DNA from: Gloeobacter violaceus PCC 7421 | GTDB taxonomy: Bacteria; Cyanobacteriota; Cyanobacteriia; Gloeobacterales; Gloeobacteraceae | NCBI RefSeq assembly: GCF_000011385.1 | Contig: NC_005125.1 | Location: 4,154,001-4,218,000 of the forward strand | Length of the DNA: 64,000 nt | Reading direction: 5' to 3' | Notes under the pieces: model-generated | The model's database searches: none | What the model was told of the DNA's origin: nothing | Seen by the model: the letters and a program-made list of their open reading frames with translations, nothing else | In this document: positions 1 to 8,550 of the stretch, one piece after another | How the letters are laid out: each line of letters opens with the position of its first letter | How positions within the stretch are numbered: the stretch's first letter is position 1 | Made by a program: the position numbers and the translations under genes

Positions 1-385
1 TGGAAAAGGTGATGGCGTTGCCGTTGAGGTCGAGGGACATAGCGGTTATCAGCGGAGCAGGCGCCTTGCCTTCGGCGCCCAACTGCACCGCCAGCGGCGT
101 GCCCGCCAGGGCGTGGGAGGCATCCAGGCGTCCTGTGATCAGTCCCTCGCGCACGCTCGCCCAGCTCTCCTCTTTGGAGAGCTCGACATCGAGACCGTGG
201 CGCTCAAAAAAGCCCCGCTCGCGGGCGATGACCAGTGGTGCGCAGTCGATGAGTGCGATAAAACCGACTTTGAGCTTTGGTTTTTCTAGTGCGCCCTTCG
301 CTAAGGCTTTCGGTAGCCAGAGGGTCGGTCCAATTGTGGCTGCCGCCCCGGCGATCAATGTTCGTCTATGCATAGTTCCAGTCAT
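1..385 (-). CDS. NrtA/CmpA-like ABC transporter substrate-binding protein (5-prime part only)
   Basis: This is the N-terminal 128 residues of a periplasmic solute-binding protein; the rest lies off the left edge. It starts MTGTMHRRTLIAGAA, which carries a twin-arginine-like RR and a hydrophobic stretch, so export (possibly by Tat) is likely. The mature start contains KLKVGFIALIDCAPLVIA, then GFFERHGLDVELSKE and LDLNGNAITFS. These segments match the nitrate/bicarbonate-binding NrtA/CmpA family of cyanobacteria. The ligand cannot be settled from this part. An alternative start is the Met at 373. The stop of the small upstream ORF is only 3 bases away, so the two are probably translated together. 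Confidence 0.85.
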   Translation of the reverse strand, partial: MTGTMHRRTLIAGAAATIGPTLWLPKALAKGALEKPKLKVGFIALIDCAPLVIARERGFFERHGLDVELSKEESWASVREGLITGRLDASHALAGTPLAVQLGAEGKAPAPLITAMSLDLNGNAITFS

Positions 386-388
386 CAC

Positions 389-574
389 TTAGCGGGTGCT
401 TCTTTGGGCGGATGGTTCGGCAGCCCAGCGGTGGGCCTCGGCGTAGCCGAGTCGAAAGTCATAAAAGATCGCGAAGGCCAGGCGTTGGATCGGTGGCAGG
501 GGTCTGTGAAGGCGGCTGTTCCAGCCTAAGCTGTAAAGCCTGTAGTTCAGCGAAAGCAGGGGATTCACTTTCAT
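389..574 (-). CDS. small hypothetical protein upstream of the NrtA-like gene
   Basis: A 61-residue protein of unknown function. It is supported by a good GAGG ribosome binding site 8 bases before the ATG and by its position: its stop lies 3 bases before the start of the NrtA-like gene, which suggests translational coupling. The sequence is basic and aromatic (YRLYSLGWNSRLHRPLPPIQ, then FAIFYDFRLGYAEAHRWAAE) with no signal peptide and no clear membrane segment. I do not recognise the family. It could be a small partner or leader of the transporter operon, or a chance frame; the ribosome binding site favours a real gene. Confidence 0.5.
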   Translation of the reverse strand: MKVNPLLSLNYRLYSLGWNSRLHRPLPPIQRLAFAIFYDFRLGYAEAHRWAAEPSAQRSTR

Positions 575-702
575 CTAAGATACCTCGCCGATATTGCAAT
601 GTTTTAGCTCTATTCAGTCCTAGCTTTATTCATCGGCGAATATGCACCGGCAAACCAGATCTTCGACAATTAGCAGTTGACAAAATAGTTCATGCATGCA
701 AA

Positions 703-749
703 TTCATCCCATCCGATCCAGGATAGATCCTGAAATCGAATGGGATGAA
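703..749. other. long imperfect hairpin
   Basis: Two arms of about 22-23 bases (703-724 and 727-749) are complementary apart from one mismatch and one bulge, with a 2-base loop. It sits just beyond the stop of the minus-strand secreted-protein gene at 778 and ahead of the ABC operon. It may terminate the upstream gene, although no long T-run follows on the minus strand. It could instead be a protein-binding palindrome. Confidence 0.6.
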
Positions 750-777
750 CGATTCGATTTAGCTAAAAAACAGACGT

Positions 778-1344
778 TTAGGGAAGCGGTGCCTCGGGAA
801 GGGCATTCTTCGAGGACATTGCCGCCAGACCGGCTTCACCGTCGCCGTCGAAGGGAGTGACAAAGCCGGTGCTGCCGTCGGTGAAGCACTCATCGTCATC
901 TTCAGGATTGGCAAACCAGAAGACGACGTGGTTCAGCTCCTTGCGGGAAACGGCTCCGGAGGCGTCCGGCACCAGGGAGAAAGCCTCCTCGATGATCGTC
1001 GAGGTGCTCACCGAACCCGCACCTGACTTGTCGGTGGTAAAGTCGGCGATGTACTGGGCCTGGCCAAAGGGCGGTTCGGCCAACTCCGTCAAAAACAAAG
1101 CGAAGGGGGTGTTTGCCTTCAAGCCTGCAACTTTGATCTTGAGCGAATCGACACCGCGCTTTTCTTCGCTTGCAATGAAGGTGACGGTGGCGGAGGCATC
1201 AGGAAAGCAGGTTGTAAACGGATCGAAAGTTTCCAGTGTGAAGCGCTTCACTTGCGGGTATTCTGAGGCACTTACCGAGGCCGTGTAAAGGCTCAGGAGC
1301 ACACCGACAGCGGTCAGCGAAGCTGCCAGCAACTGTTTTTTCAT
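778..1344 (-). CDS. secreted hypothetical protein
   Basis: A 188-residue protein with a clear Sec signal peptide (MKKQLLAASLTAVGVLLSLY, cleavage likely after ASVSA). The mature part looks beta-rich (DASATVTFIAS, then DSLKIKVAGLKANTPFALFL) and ends in an acidic, Gly-rich tail. Two cysteines (in TTCFPD and DDECFTD) could pair in the periplasm. The central LKANTPFALFLTELA segment recalls small secreted beta-sandwich proteins, but I cannot name a family. An AAGG ribosome binding site precedes the ATG. It stands alone between a divergent transporter gene and the hairpin at 703-749. Confidence 0.8.
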   Translation of the reverse strand: MKKQLLAASLTAVGVLLSLYTASVSASEYPQVKRFTLETFDPFTTCFPDASATVTFIASEEKRGVDSLKIKVAGLKANTPFALFLTELAEPPFGQAQYIADFTTDKSGAGSVSTSTIIEEAFSLVPDASGAVSRKELNHVVFWFANPEDDDECFTDGSTGFVTPFDGDGEAGLAAMSSKNALPEAPLP

Positions 1345-1492
1345 GAATGGTACCTTGTAATCACGGATTCACAGTAATTACTCCGCCCATCCCCAGGCGG
1401 ATCGCCCGCGGGTCTAAAGAAACGAGTTACTATCCTCCGAGTGTCGCCCAAGCGACTGCAATCGGTGGGGTAGCCAGCGCATTCTGATCGAC

Positions 1493-2818
1493 ATGAGCGC
1501 CCCTGTGCAAATTCCCGCCCCGGCCCAATCGCGCGATTGGCCCTACCTCGTCGGTGTGGGCGGCTACGCGATCCTCGACACCGTCCTGCAGACGTGGCTG
1601 ATATTTTTGTTTACCGCCCAGACGGCCCCGGGCGGGCCGCTGGTCGCTCCGGCCGTCTTTGGGCTGGCGCTTTTGGCGGCGCGCATCTGCGAGGCGGTGG
1701 CCAACCCCCTGGCCGGATTCGGGGCCGACCGCAGCGGCAGGCCGTGGCTGTTTTTGCTGGTGGGGACTTTGGTCTTCGGCGGGGCGGGATTGGCGCTATT
1801 CTGGGCGCCGGGTCCGGGCCTCGGGCCGCTCAACGCCGCGCTGCTCTTTGCGCTGTTGCCCCTCGCCCTGGTGGCACAGTCGAGCTACATCGTGCCGTAC
1901 CTCGGACTGTTGCCGCAGTTGGCCCGCGACGACGAGCGCCGCGTGCGCGTGAGTAACGGCCAGGCGCTGGTGCTGCTGGCCGGTGTGTTCGTGGGTCAGG
2001 TGCTCTCCGGCCCGGCGCTGGGGTGGTTGGACAACCGGCTTGCGCTGATGGCGACGCTGTTTATCGCCCTGGCCATGGCCCTGATGCTGGTGCCGCTGCT
2101 GTCGGTCCGCTCGCTGCAGATGGAGCGCTCCCGTTTGGTGCTCGCCCAGATGGGGCAGGTGCTGGTGCGCAACCCCGGCTTTCGGATCTTGGTGGTGGCC
2201 CAGGCGCTCTTCTGGCTCGGGTTCAACACGGTGCGCCTGGCAGCCATCTTTTTTGTAACGGTGCTGCTGGGACAGGAAGCGGCCCGGCTGTCGCTGTTTT
2301 TGGGGGCGATTTTTCTGGTGACGGTGCCGTCGCTTTTGGCGTTGCGCTTTGTGGTGCCGCGGCTGGGTAAGCGCAGGAGCATGATCCTCGCCACCGGCAG
2401 CTTCGCGGTGCTCCTGCCGCTGCTTGCCACGGTCGGCCGCTCGGTCGGGCCTTTGAGCGCCGAGCAGTGGGCCTTGTCGCTCTTCGCCTCGCTCGGTTTT
2501 CCGCTGGCCATCCTCTCGGTGGTGCAAAACCCGATGGTGGCCGAGCAGGTCGAGCAGGACGCAAAATCCAGCGGGGAAGCCAAAGGAGCCTTGTTTTTCG
2601 GCCTGCAGGGATTGGCCATCAAGCTCAGCTACGGCCTGGCGGCGGCGCTGCTCGGTTTTTTGCAGTCGCAGTTCGGCTACAGCCCGGGCCAACCGCTGGG
2701 CATCCAGCTGGTGGGACCGATCGCCGGGGTGCTCGCCCTGGGGGCCGCCATCGCCTACGGGTTCTATCCGAAGGACTTTGAGCAATCGGCTACTCAGCCG
2801 GCGGAGACCAGAAAGTAG
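1493..2818 (+). CDS. GPH/MFS-type transporter
   Basis: A 441-residue polytopic membrane protein with about twelve hydrophobic segments. Between segments 2 and 3 it has EAVANPLAGFGADRSGRPW, the signature loop of the glycoside-pentoside-hexuronide:cation symporter (MelB-like) branch of the major facilitator superfamily. A second loop, YLGLLPQLARDDERRVRVSN, also fits that group. The substrate cannot be inferred. The 3-prime end overlaps the convergent gene at 2794 by 25 bases, so transcription from the two sides may interfere. Confidence 0.85.
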   Translation: MSAPVQIPAPAQSRDWPYLVGVGGYAILDTVLQTWLIFLFTAQTAPGGPLVAPAVFGLALLAARICEAVANPLAGFGADRSGRPWLFLLVGTLVFGGAGLALFWAPGPGLGPLNAALLFALLPLALVAQSSYIVPYLGLLPQLARDDERRVRVSNGQALVLLAGVFVGQVLSGPALGWLDNRLALMATLFIALAMALMLVPLLSVRSLQMERSRLVLAQMGQVLVRNPGFRILVVAQALFWLGFNTVRLAAIFFVTVLLGQEAARLSLFLGAIFLVTVPSLLALRFVVPRLGKRRSMILATGSFAVLLPLLATVGRSVGPLSAEQWALSLFASLGFPLAILSVVQNPMVAEQVEQDAKSSGEAKGALFFGLQGLAIKLSYGLAAALLGFLQSQFGYSPGQPLGIQLVGPIAGVLALGAAIAYGFYPKDFEQSATQPAETRK

Positions 2819-3303
2819 CGGTAGCGTGCCCGCCAGCGCCGCAGTTGCTTGAGCATGCAGCGCGCCGGGGTGTCGAAGACTGTGAAGATGTCGCCGTAGC
2901 CGATGGTGCTGTTGTGGTGGTGACGCCAGTGCTGCTCGGGCGTAGTAATCAAAAGCCACCGGCACAGCCAGGCGATCGGGCCGGGCGTGCGCCAGCCCAG
3001 GGCCGTCGTGTGCCGCCACCAGACGTGGAACTGGCCGAAGATCATCCCCAACAGGACGCCCTGCCAGGAGTAGGACCACAGCAGCACAGAAAGGGCGATG
3101 TAGGGCAAGGCCCCCAGGAGGCCGTCGGCGACCACGCTCGGTCGGCCGGAAAGCACGGCGTAGTGGCGGAAGTTTTTGCGGGGGGCGTGGTGCACGCTGA
3201 CGTGCAATTTACCGAAGACGTGCTCAGGAACGTGGTAGCAAAAGGTGGAAACAAAATCGCCGACAAACAGCAGTAGCCAGGCCACCGCGATCGCTTGGAG
3301 CAT
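2794..3303 (-). CDS. sterol-desaturase/fatty-acid-hydroxylase-like membrane protein
   Basis: A 169-residue membrane protein with histidine clusters typical of di-iron membrane hydroxylases: HVSVHH near residue 40, HVWWRH near residue 95 and EQHWRHHHN near residue 125. Hydrophobic segments lie between them. It is short for the superfamily, but the three His boxes and their spacing support it. I chose the Met at 3303 because an AGGAGG ribosome binding site lies 5 bases upstream of it. A Met five codons earlier (3318) would place that site inside the gene. The substrate is unknown. Confidence 0.75.
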   Translation of the reverse strand: MLQAIAVAWLLLFVGDFVSTFCYHVPEHVFGKLHVSVHHAPRKNFRHYAVLSGRPSVVADGLLGALPYIALSVLLWSYSWQGVLLGMIFGQFHVWWRHTTALGWRTPGPIAWLCRWLLITTPEQHWRHHHNSTIGYGDIFTVFDTPARCMLKQLRRWRARYRYFLVSAG

Positions 3304-3458
3304 TCGTCCTCCTCGCACACTGTAGACAGCGTATAGGCAACAGGTAAGGAGCAGTTGAAGGCCCGGTTAAGAGCAGATTGAGAAATATTGCAACCAAGTA
3401 TATCAGCTTTGCCTCCCTTAGAGACTAAGCCCCCAGAAAGAGATCCGCTTGTCTTTTG

Positions 3459-3845
3459 CTAAGCCGAGTGCGACTGCGGATGGCTCTTTTGTGGGTTGAA
3501 CAGCCGCAGCACCTCGGAGGTGAAACCGGCGAGGGCGGGCATCAGCTGCGGTCGCAAAAGCCGTGGGTCGAAGACACCCATGCGGGCATTTTGCTGGGTG
3601 ACGCACGCCGCGATAAAGGACTCGGGGGTCAAATCGATGGCGAGCGACGAGACGCCGTGGGCGGTGAAGCCGGGCGAATTGGACTGTCCGCCGGCAAGGC
3701 CGCCTACCAACCGGGTGAGGGAGTAGCCGTAGTACCAGAGTGCCCGCGCCGAGCGCAGCGGTTCGGCTCCTTCGCCCTTGTGGATCTGGTGGTAGGCGGC
3801 CCAATTGACAAAGTAAAAGAACCATTCTGCTGACAACGCTGTCAA
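3459..3845 (-). CDS. hypothetical protein
   Basis: An aromatic-rich protein of about 128 residues (EWFFYFVNWAAYHQIHKGEG, then ARALWYYGYSLTRLVGG) of no recognised family. The frame stays open upstream to an ATG at 4031, but that would run through the 5-prime end of the divergent GUN4-type gene. A TTG at 3845 or 3836 is therefore a more likely start. The first half is uncertain; the conserved-looking part lies from 3459 to about 3830. Confidence 0.5.
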   Translation of the reverse strand: MTALSAEWFFYFVNWAAYHQIHKGEGAEPLRSARALWYYGYSLTRLVGGLAGGQSNSPGFTAHGVSSLAIDLTPESFIAACVTQQNARMGVFDPRLLRPQLMPALAGFTSEVLRLFNPQKSHPQSHSA

Positions 3846-3945
3846 CTGGTTACCCGCTGATCTTTGTTTGCCCGATACGGCGGCCCTGGGCAGTAGGTGT
3901 CCGTGCGGGCGATACTGGCGGGTGGATGCGTTGCGGATAGGATCG

Positions 3946-4473
3946 ATGCCTTTGTCATTCAAGGTTTTCACCGCCTTGTGCCTGTCGGCCGTCCTGGCCG
4001 CACCTGCCGGGGCCGAGCTGACCTCGCGCAATCCTTACACCCGCCTCGTCGAGGTACTGCGCACCGGCAACTGGCGGGAGGCCGAGCAGGAGACGCGGCT
4101 GTTGCTGCTGCGCTCGGTGGGCCGCGAGGAGGTGGGCTGGCTGGATGTGCCCGCGATCCAGAAGCTTTCCTGTGACGACGTGCGGGCCGTTGACCGCGTG
4201 TGGGCGGCAGCGAGCGCCGAGCGCCTCGGCTTCAGCGCCCAGAAGCGCCTCTGGCAAGAAATTTCCGGCGAGGCCGGTCCGCCCGCCGCAGCTACCTTCA
4301 ACGCCAACTACGACCGCTTCGTGGAGCGGGTGGGTTGGCGTTTCGGGGGCGAATGGGTCCAGGACGCCAATTTGACTTTTACGACCGCCGCCCCGGCGGG
4401 TCACCTCTCGGCCATCGGCCGTGACGGATGCTTTATAACGTTCCTCACGATGCTGTCGCGCTGCGGTTTGTAA
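3946..4473 (+). CDS. GUN4-domain protein with signal peptide
   Basis: A 175-residue protein starting MPLSFKVFTALCLSAVLAAP, a convincing Sec signal peptide ending near APAGA. The rest is a GUN4 domain: LRTGNWREAEQETRLLLL, the D-V-R-A-V-D-R-V-W segment, then FGGEWV. GUN4 binds porphyrins and stimulates Mg-chelatase in cyanobacteria and plants, normally inside the cell. This copy appears to be exported. It ends one base before the ScsB-like gene, so it belongs to a periplasmic redox operon. Its role there is unknown. The C-terminus contains two Cys residues (DGCFITF and SRCGL). Confidence 0.8.
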   Translation: MPLSFKVFTALCLSAVLAAPAGAELTSRNPYTRLVEVLRTGNWREAEQETRLLLLRSVGREEVGWLDVPAIQKLSCDDVRAVDRVWAAASAERLGFSAQKRLWQEISGEAGPPAAATFNANYDRFVERVGWRFGGEWVQDANLTFTTAAPAGHLSAIGRDGCFITFLTMLSRCGL

Positions 4474-4474
4474 T

Positions 4475-6601
4475 ATGCGCTGGTTGACTTTTGTGATGTT
4501 TTGGTTTGCGGTCGGGTTTGCGGTCCTCACCGTGCCGGTAGCCGCTATCCCGGTGCGCTCCGCCCATACCGAGGCTGAACTCATCTCGGAGGTGCGCTCG
4601 GTCCAGCCGGGCCGGCCTTTTTGGGTGGCGCTGCGCCTGAAGATGGATCCCGAGTGGCACACCTACTGGCTCAATCCGGGGGACTCGGGCACGGCGACCA
4701 CGCTGCAATGGCAACAGCCCGCCGGGATACAGGCCGGTCCCCTCCGCTGGCCCTATCCCCAGCGCATCGCCGCCCCGCCTCTCGCAAGTTACGGATACGA
4801 GGGGACGGTCTATCTGCTGAGCGAAATCCAGGCGCCCGCGGATCTCAAGCCCGGAGCAAAACTGGCGCTGCGCGCCAAAGCCGAGTGGCTGGAGTGCAAA
4901 GTAGAGTGCCTACCGGGGGCGGGCACCGTCGCCCTCGAATTGCCGGTTCAGGCGGAGGCTACTGCACCGTCGGTCCACGCCGATGCGATCGCTGCCGCCC
5001 GCGGCCGTCTGCCGGTGACCATTGCCGATTGGAAGCTGCGCGCGGCGGTGCAGGAGGGGCAGCTCATCCTGCGCGCCACCCGGCCCGAGTGGTTCGCAGG
5101 TGAAATCGGTCCGGTGACCTTTTTCCCGGAGCAAGACCTGCTGATTGAACCGGCGGCCCCCCAGGTGCTCGAAGTGCGTCCCGACGGCTTTTTGCTCAAG
5201 CTCAAGCGCTCCGCCGTCTCGACGGCGACCCCTGAGCGCATTGCGGGCGTGCTGGTGGCTCCTGCCGGTTGGCGCGGCGCTGGGTCGGAGCAGGCTCTGA
5301 GCGTCCGGGTCGCCCTTGAACCGGTCGCCGCCGTGCTGAGCGCCGGGGCGCCGGATCTGGCCGGGCTGCTGGTGGCGGTGGGTTTCGCTTTTTTGGGCGG
5401 GATGATCTTGAACCTGATGCCCTGCGTGCTGCCGGTGCTCTCGATCAAGGTGCTGGGTTTCGTGCAGGAGGCGCGCACAGGCCACGCCTGGCGCTACGGC
5501 CTTGCCTTTACCGCCGGGGTGCTCGCCTCCTTCTGGCTTTTGGCCGGCGGATTGCTGCTGTTGCGCGCCGGAGGCGAACAACTGGGGTGGGGCTTCCAGC
5601 TGCAGTCGCCGCCTTTTCTGGTGATCCTCTGCGCGGTGCTCTTTTTGTTCGGATTGAATCTTTTTGGCATCTTCGAGGTGGGTACTTCGCTGACCCGCCT
5701 GGGGGGAGCCGGTCCGGCCGGCGGCCTGGGCGGTTCGTTTTTTAGCGGGGTGCTCGCCACTACCGTCGCCACCCCCTGCACCGCCCCGTTTATGGGCTCG
5801 GCCCTCGGTTATGCCCTCACCCAACCTGTCTGGGCAGCATTGCTGGTCTTCACCGCCCTGGGCCTCGGCATGGCGAGCCCCTATTTGCTGCTTTCGCTCT
5901 CGCCTGCGCTCCTGCGCTTCGTGCCCAAGCCGGGTGCCTGGATGGAGACCTTCAAGCAGGCGATGGGCTTTTTGCTGATGGGCACCGTCGTCTGGCTGGG
6001 CTGGGTACTGGGCCTGCAGGCCGGGGTGAGTGCTCTGGCGGCGCTGCTGGCCGCCCTGGTGGTGCTCGGAGCCGCCGCCTGGGCGCTCGGCAAATGGGGC
6101 CACATGGCGGCTCCTGCCCCCACCCGCCTGACCGCCCGGGTGCTCGCCGCCCTCGGGATCGTCGGGGCGCTGGGCGTTGCTCTGGTCGGAGTCGAGCAGC
6201 AGTCCGCCGCTTCCTCCGGACCGACCCAGGCGACGGCAACTCCCTCCGAGGGCATCCGTTGGGAAGCATTCTCCCCACAGCGGGTAGCCGCCCTGCGCGC
6301 TGCCGGCACGCCGGTATTCATCGATTTCACCGCCGCCTGGTGCCTGAGTTGCCAGGTCAACGAGCGCGTCGCCTTCAGCTCGCCCCAGGTGCGCGAAGCC
6401 TTTGCCAGGGGCGGCTTTGTGATGCTCAAAGCCGACTGGACCAAGCGCGATGCCGCGATTGCCCAGGCGCTGGCACAATTTGGCCGCAGCGGCGTCCCTC
6501 TCTATGTGCTCTATGGCCCAACCGCCGGTGCCCCGCCCCGGATTTTGCCCGAAGTGCTCACTCCGGATATCATCGTGAAGGCACTTCAAGAATTGTCATA
6601 A
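4475..6601 (+). CDS. ScsB/DsbD-like thiol:disulfide interchange protein
   Basis: A 708-residue protein that moves reducing power from the cytoplasm to the periplasm. After a signal segment comes an N-terminal DsbD-alpha/ScsB-like domain with a Cys pair at about C141 and C145 (WLECKVECLPG). The central CcdA-type membrane domain has conserved Cys motifs NLMPCVLPV (about 316) and ATPCTAPF (about 435). The C-terminal thioredoxin domain carries the active site W-C-L-S-C at 622-626. All expected redox cysteines are present. It starts one base after the GUN4 gene stop and is followed by a secreted redoxin, a likely partner. Confidence 0.92.
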   Translation: MRWLTFVMFWFAVGFAVLTVPVAAIPVRSAHTEAELISEVRSVQPGRPFWVALRLKMDPEWHTYWLNPGDSGTATTLQWQQPAGIQAGPLRWPYPQRIAAPPLASYGYEGTVYLLSEIQAPADLKPGAKLALRAKAEWLECKVECLPGAGTVALELPVQAEATAPSVHADAIAAARGRLPVTIADWKLRAAVQEGQLILRATRPEWFAGEIGPVTFFPEQDLLIEPAAPQVLEVRPDGFLLKLKRSAVSTATPERIAGVLVAPAGWRGAGSEQALSVRVALEPVAAVLSAGAPDLAGLLVAVGFAFLGGMILNLMPCVLPVLSIKVLGFVQEARTGHAWRYGLAFTAGVLASFWLLAGGLLLLRAGGEQLGWGFQLQSPPFLVILCAVLFLFGLNLFGIFEVGTSLTRLGGAGPAGGLGGSFFSGVLATTVATPCTAPFMGSALGYALTQPVWAALLVFTALGLGMASPYLLLSLSPALLRFVPKPGAWMETFKQAMGFLLMGTVVWLGWVLGLQAGVSALAALLAALVVLGAAAWALGKWGHMAAPAPTRLTARVLAALGIVGALGVALVGVEQQSAASSGPTQATATPSEGIRWEAFSPQRVAALRAAGTPVFIDFTAAWCLSCQVNERVAFSSPQVREAFARGGFVMLKADWTKRDAAIAQALAQFGRSGVPLYVLYGPTAGAPPRILPEVLTPDIIVKALQELS

Positions 6602-6630
6602 ATCCCGAACTTCTTACCAGGAGACTGCGA

Positions 6631-7242
6631 ATGAAGAGGAAAGCGTTTGTGATGGCCGCCTTGAGCCTGGCACTGGTCGCTGCGAACGTCTCGACGGTGC
6701 AGGCCGACGCCCTGGTCGGTCAGCCGGCCCCCAGCTTCACCGCCGCCGACACCAACGGCAAGAGCCATGCGCTCACCGATTTCAAGGGCAAATACGTGGT
6801 CCTGGAGTGGACCAACTACGACTGCCCCTTCGTCGTCAAGCAGTACAGCACCCAGGCGATGCAGGAGATGCAGAAGATGGCCGCAGGCAAAGGCGTGGTC
6901 TGGCTGTCGGTAAATTCTTCCGCCGCCGGCAAGCAGGGCAACTATCCTGCTGAGAAGTGGAACACCCTAGTCAAAGAAAAAGGTGCCGCCCCCAAGGCGA
7001 TCCTGCTGGACGGTGACGGCAAGATTGGCCAGCTGTACGGGGCCAAGACCACCCCGCACATGTATATCATCAACCCAGAAGGCAAGCTCATCTACAACGG
7101 CGCCATCGACGACAAGCCGACCACCGACGCCGCCACCAAGCCCCAGACCAACTACGTGGCCGCCGCCCTCACCGAAGCGATGGCCGGCAAGCCCGTCACC
7201 GTCGCCACCACCCGCCCCTACGGCTGCTCCGTCAAGTACTAA
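6631..7242 (+). CDS. secreted thioredoxin-fold redoxin (AhpC/TSA-like)
   Basis: A 203-residue protein with a signal peptide (MKRKAFVMAALSLALVAANV, cleavage after VQADA). It then has a redoxin fold: VGQPAPSFTAADTNGK, EWTNYDCPFVVKQY with the likely peroxidatic or redox Cys, and TTPHMYIINPEGKLIYNG with the cis-Pro region. There is no CxxC at the active site; another Cys lies at the C-terminus (YGCSVKY). It follows the ScsB-like gene by 29 bases with a CCAGGAG ribosome binding site, so it may be reduced by that protein. The operon ends at the terminator just downstream. Confidence 0.85.
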   Translation: MKRKAFVMAALSLALVAANVSTVQADALVGQPAPSFTAADTNGKSHALTDFKGKYVVLEWTNYDCPFVVKQYSTQAMQEMQKMAAGKGVVWLSVNSSAAGKQGNYPAEKWNTLVKEKGAAPKAILLDGDGKIGQLYGAKTTPHMYIINPEGKLIYNGAIDDKPTTDAATKPQTNYVAAALTEAMAGKPVTVATTRPYGCSVKY

Positions 7243-7261
7243 CTATTCCTACTTTTCCATG

Positions 7262-7304
7262 GCAAACACCCCCGGACCTAACGATCCGGGGGTGTTTGCA
7301 TCTT
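7262..7304 (+). terminator. rho-independent terminator of the GUN4-scsB-redoxin operon
   Basis: A perfect 15-base inverted repeat (7262-7276 and 7285-7299) with an 8-base loop, followed by a short T-rich stretch, lies 19 bases after the redoxin stop. Confidence 0.85.
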
Positions 7305-7386
7305 TGGCGCGGGTGCCTAACTTTTTTCTGAGTGATGGATGTTAGGAAAGCCTCGGACAACACAATGAGATTGACGGCGTTAACAA

Positions 7387-8550
7387 TTAATCATTTAGCT
7401 GAATATCTCTGTACAAATAACGCTCTTCCAATCTCGATATATCTTTCAATACATCGACAATTACTTGTCTATTGACCATGGGGCCAACGACGTCATCAAT
7501 GACATCCCTAATCTCATAAACTTTAACTGAACTACCCCCCTCTAAGCTTACCTCCATCCAATCCTCGTCCAGTTGTAGACCTCTCAGTACTCCGCGAAGC
7601 GAAACAGATTCATATTGAGCAGATGAATGAGGTTCTTTGGCAAGTTTTTCCTTTTTTATTGCTCTATTTATAGCCTCTCGGGAGCTTTGCACTAGAACCA
7701 CAGGTATACTGTCTAAACTGTCTGACGATTTAATCTCAAGTTGTTGAAATGAATTGTTTGATGGCGCGGGAGCAAGATTTCTTGTCAATCTCAAAAAAGC
7801 GTCTCTATACTTGGGAGCATCAATATACTGCTCATCAGGGATGATCACAGTTAGTTGTTCTTGGTCGCCTTGAGAGCCTGCTTCTACAATGTTAAGAAAC
7901 TTCTGAGTGATCTCTTCTACTTCAGGCAAGCCATTAGGAAACAACGATAGTTGTTTGGGTTTCTGAACACGAACAGCGAATTGGTAGCTTCCCGCAGGTG
8001 CCTGGAACAGCCAAGGTTTACACTGTTCTTGTACTTCTATGCTAGGGGCGCCTCTTCTGCGAAAATCCCTGCCCATGAGCATTTCTATGGTTCTGTAAAA
8101 CAGCTTTCCTACTTCTTCGACTTTGTTCAGAATCAAATCAAGCGGAGCCCCTCCGTATACAACCTCGCCTCCGCTTACAGATACAAGCACTTCACCTCTA
8201 ATGAACTCAACTCCTGACTTAACACGGCTCTCCTCGGACCAAATTGTTTGCAGTAAATTTTCTAGCTTTTCAGCTGCGAAAGGCGGCATGTTTTGCGTTG
8301 ACAAACATTTGTGTATGAATGATTTTGCTCTCGCAAAGTCATGACCTTTAAACAAAAGCGATGCTGCGCTTACTGCAGTAATTCCTAAGGTTCGTGTTTT
8401 GGTTGGCTCTAGTGAAGCATAAGCATTCATCTCAGCTATTGCTGCATCAATATAAAGTTGCTGTGCCTGCTCAAATTCGTGTGATGTTATCGCCACCTGC
8501 GCTGAAGTGGCTAGCTCCTCGCTTCTTCTGTGGTAGGTTAACCAACTCAT
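7387..8550 (-). CDS. hypothetical protein, second gene of an AT-rich two-gene cassette
   Basis: A 387-residue cytosolic protein of no recognised family. The first 110 residues look helical, with TPR/MIT-like spacing (SHEFEQAQQLYIDAAIAEMN, then KGHDFARAKSFIHKCL). The middle has a strand-rich part (GEVLVSVSGGEVVYGG) and a basic RDFRRRG stretch. The C-terminus alternates strands and helices (SVKVYEIRDVIDDVV, then VIVDVLKDISRLEERYLYRD). It overlaps the preceding gene by 4 bases (ATGA), so the two are translated together. Its codons are far more AT-rich than the flanking genes, suggesting acquisition by transfer. Confidence 0.75.
   Translation of the reverse strand: MSWLTYHRRSEELATSAQVAITSHEFEQAQQLYIDAAIAEMNAYASLEPTKTRTLGITAVSAASLLFKGHDFARAKSFIHKCLSTQNMPPFAAEKLENLLQTIWSEESRVKSGVEFIRGEVLVSVSGGEVVYGGAPLDLILNKVEEVGKLFYRTIEMLMGRDFRRRGAPSIEVQEQCKPWLFQAPAGSYQFAVRVQKPKQLSLFPNGLPEVEEITQKFLNIVEAGSQGDQEQLTVIIPDEQYIDAPKYRDAFLRLTRNLAPAPSNNSFQQLEIKSSDSLDSIPVVLVQSSREAINRAIKKEKLAKEPHSSAQYESVSLRGVLRGLQLDEDWMEVSLEGGSSVKVYEIRDVIDDVVGPMVNRQVIVDVLKDISRLEERYLYRDIQLND

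Noticed and set aside
575-702. NtcA-binding site ahead of the NrtA-like operon
   Set aside because: No GTA-N8-TAC pattern with a properly spaced -10 box was seen.
1796-3079. A 427-codon open frame on the minus strand opposite the transporter gene
   Set aside because: Low-complexity basic composition and full overlap with the GPH transporter show it is a shadow frame.
4910-6589. A 559-codon open frame opposite the ScsB-like gene
   Set aside because: Gln/Gly/His-rich shadow of a strongly supported membrane protein gene.
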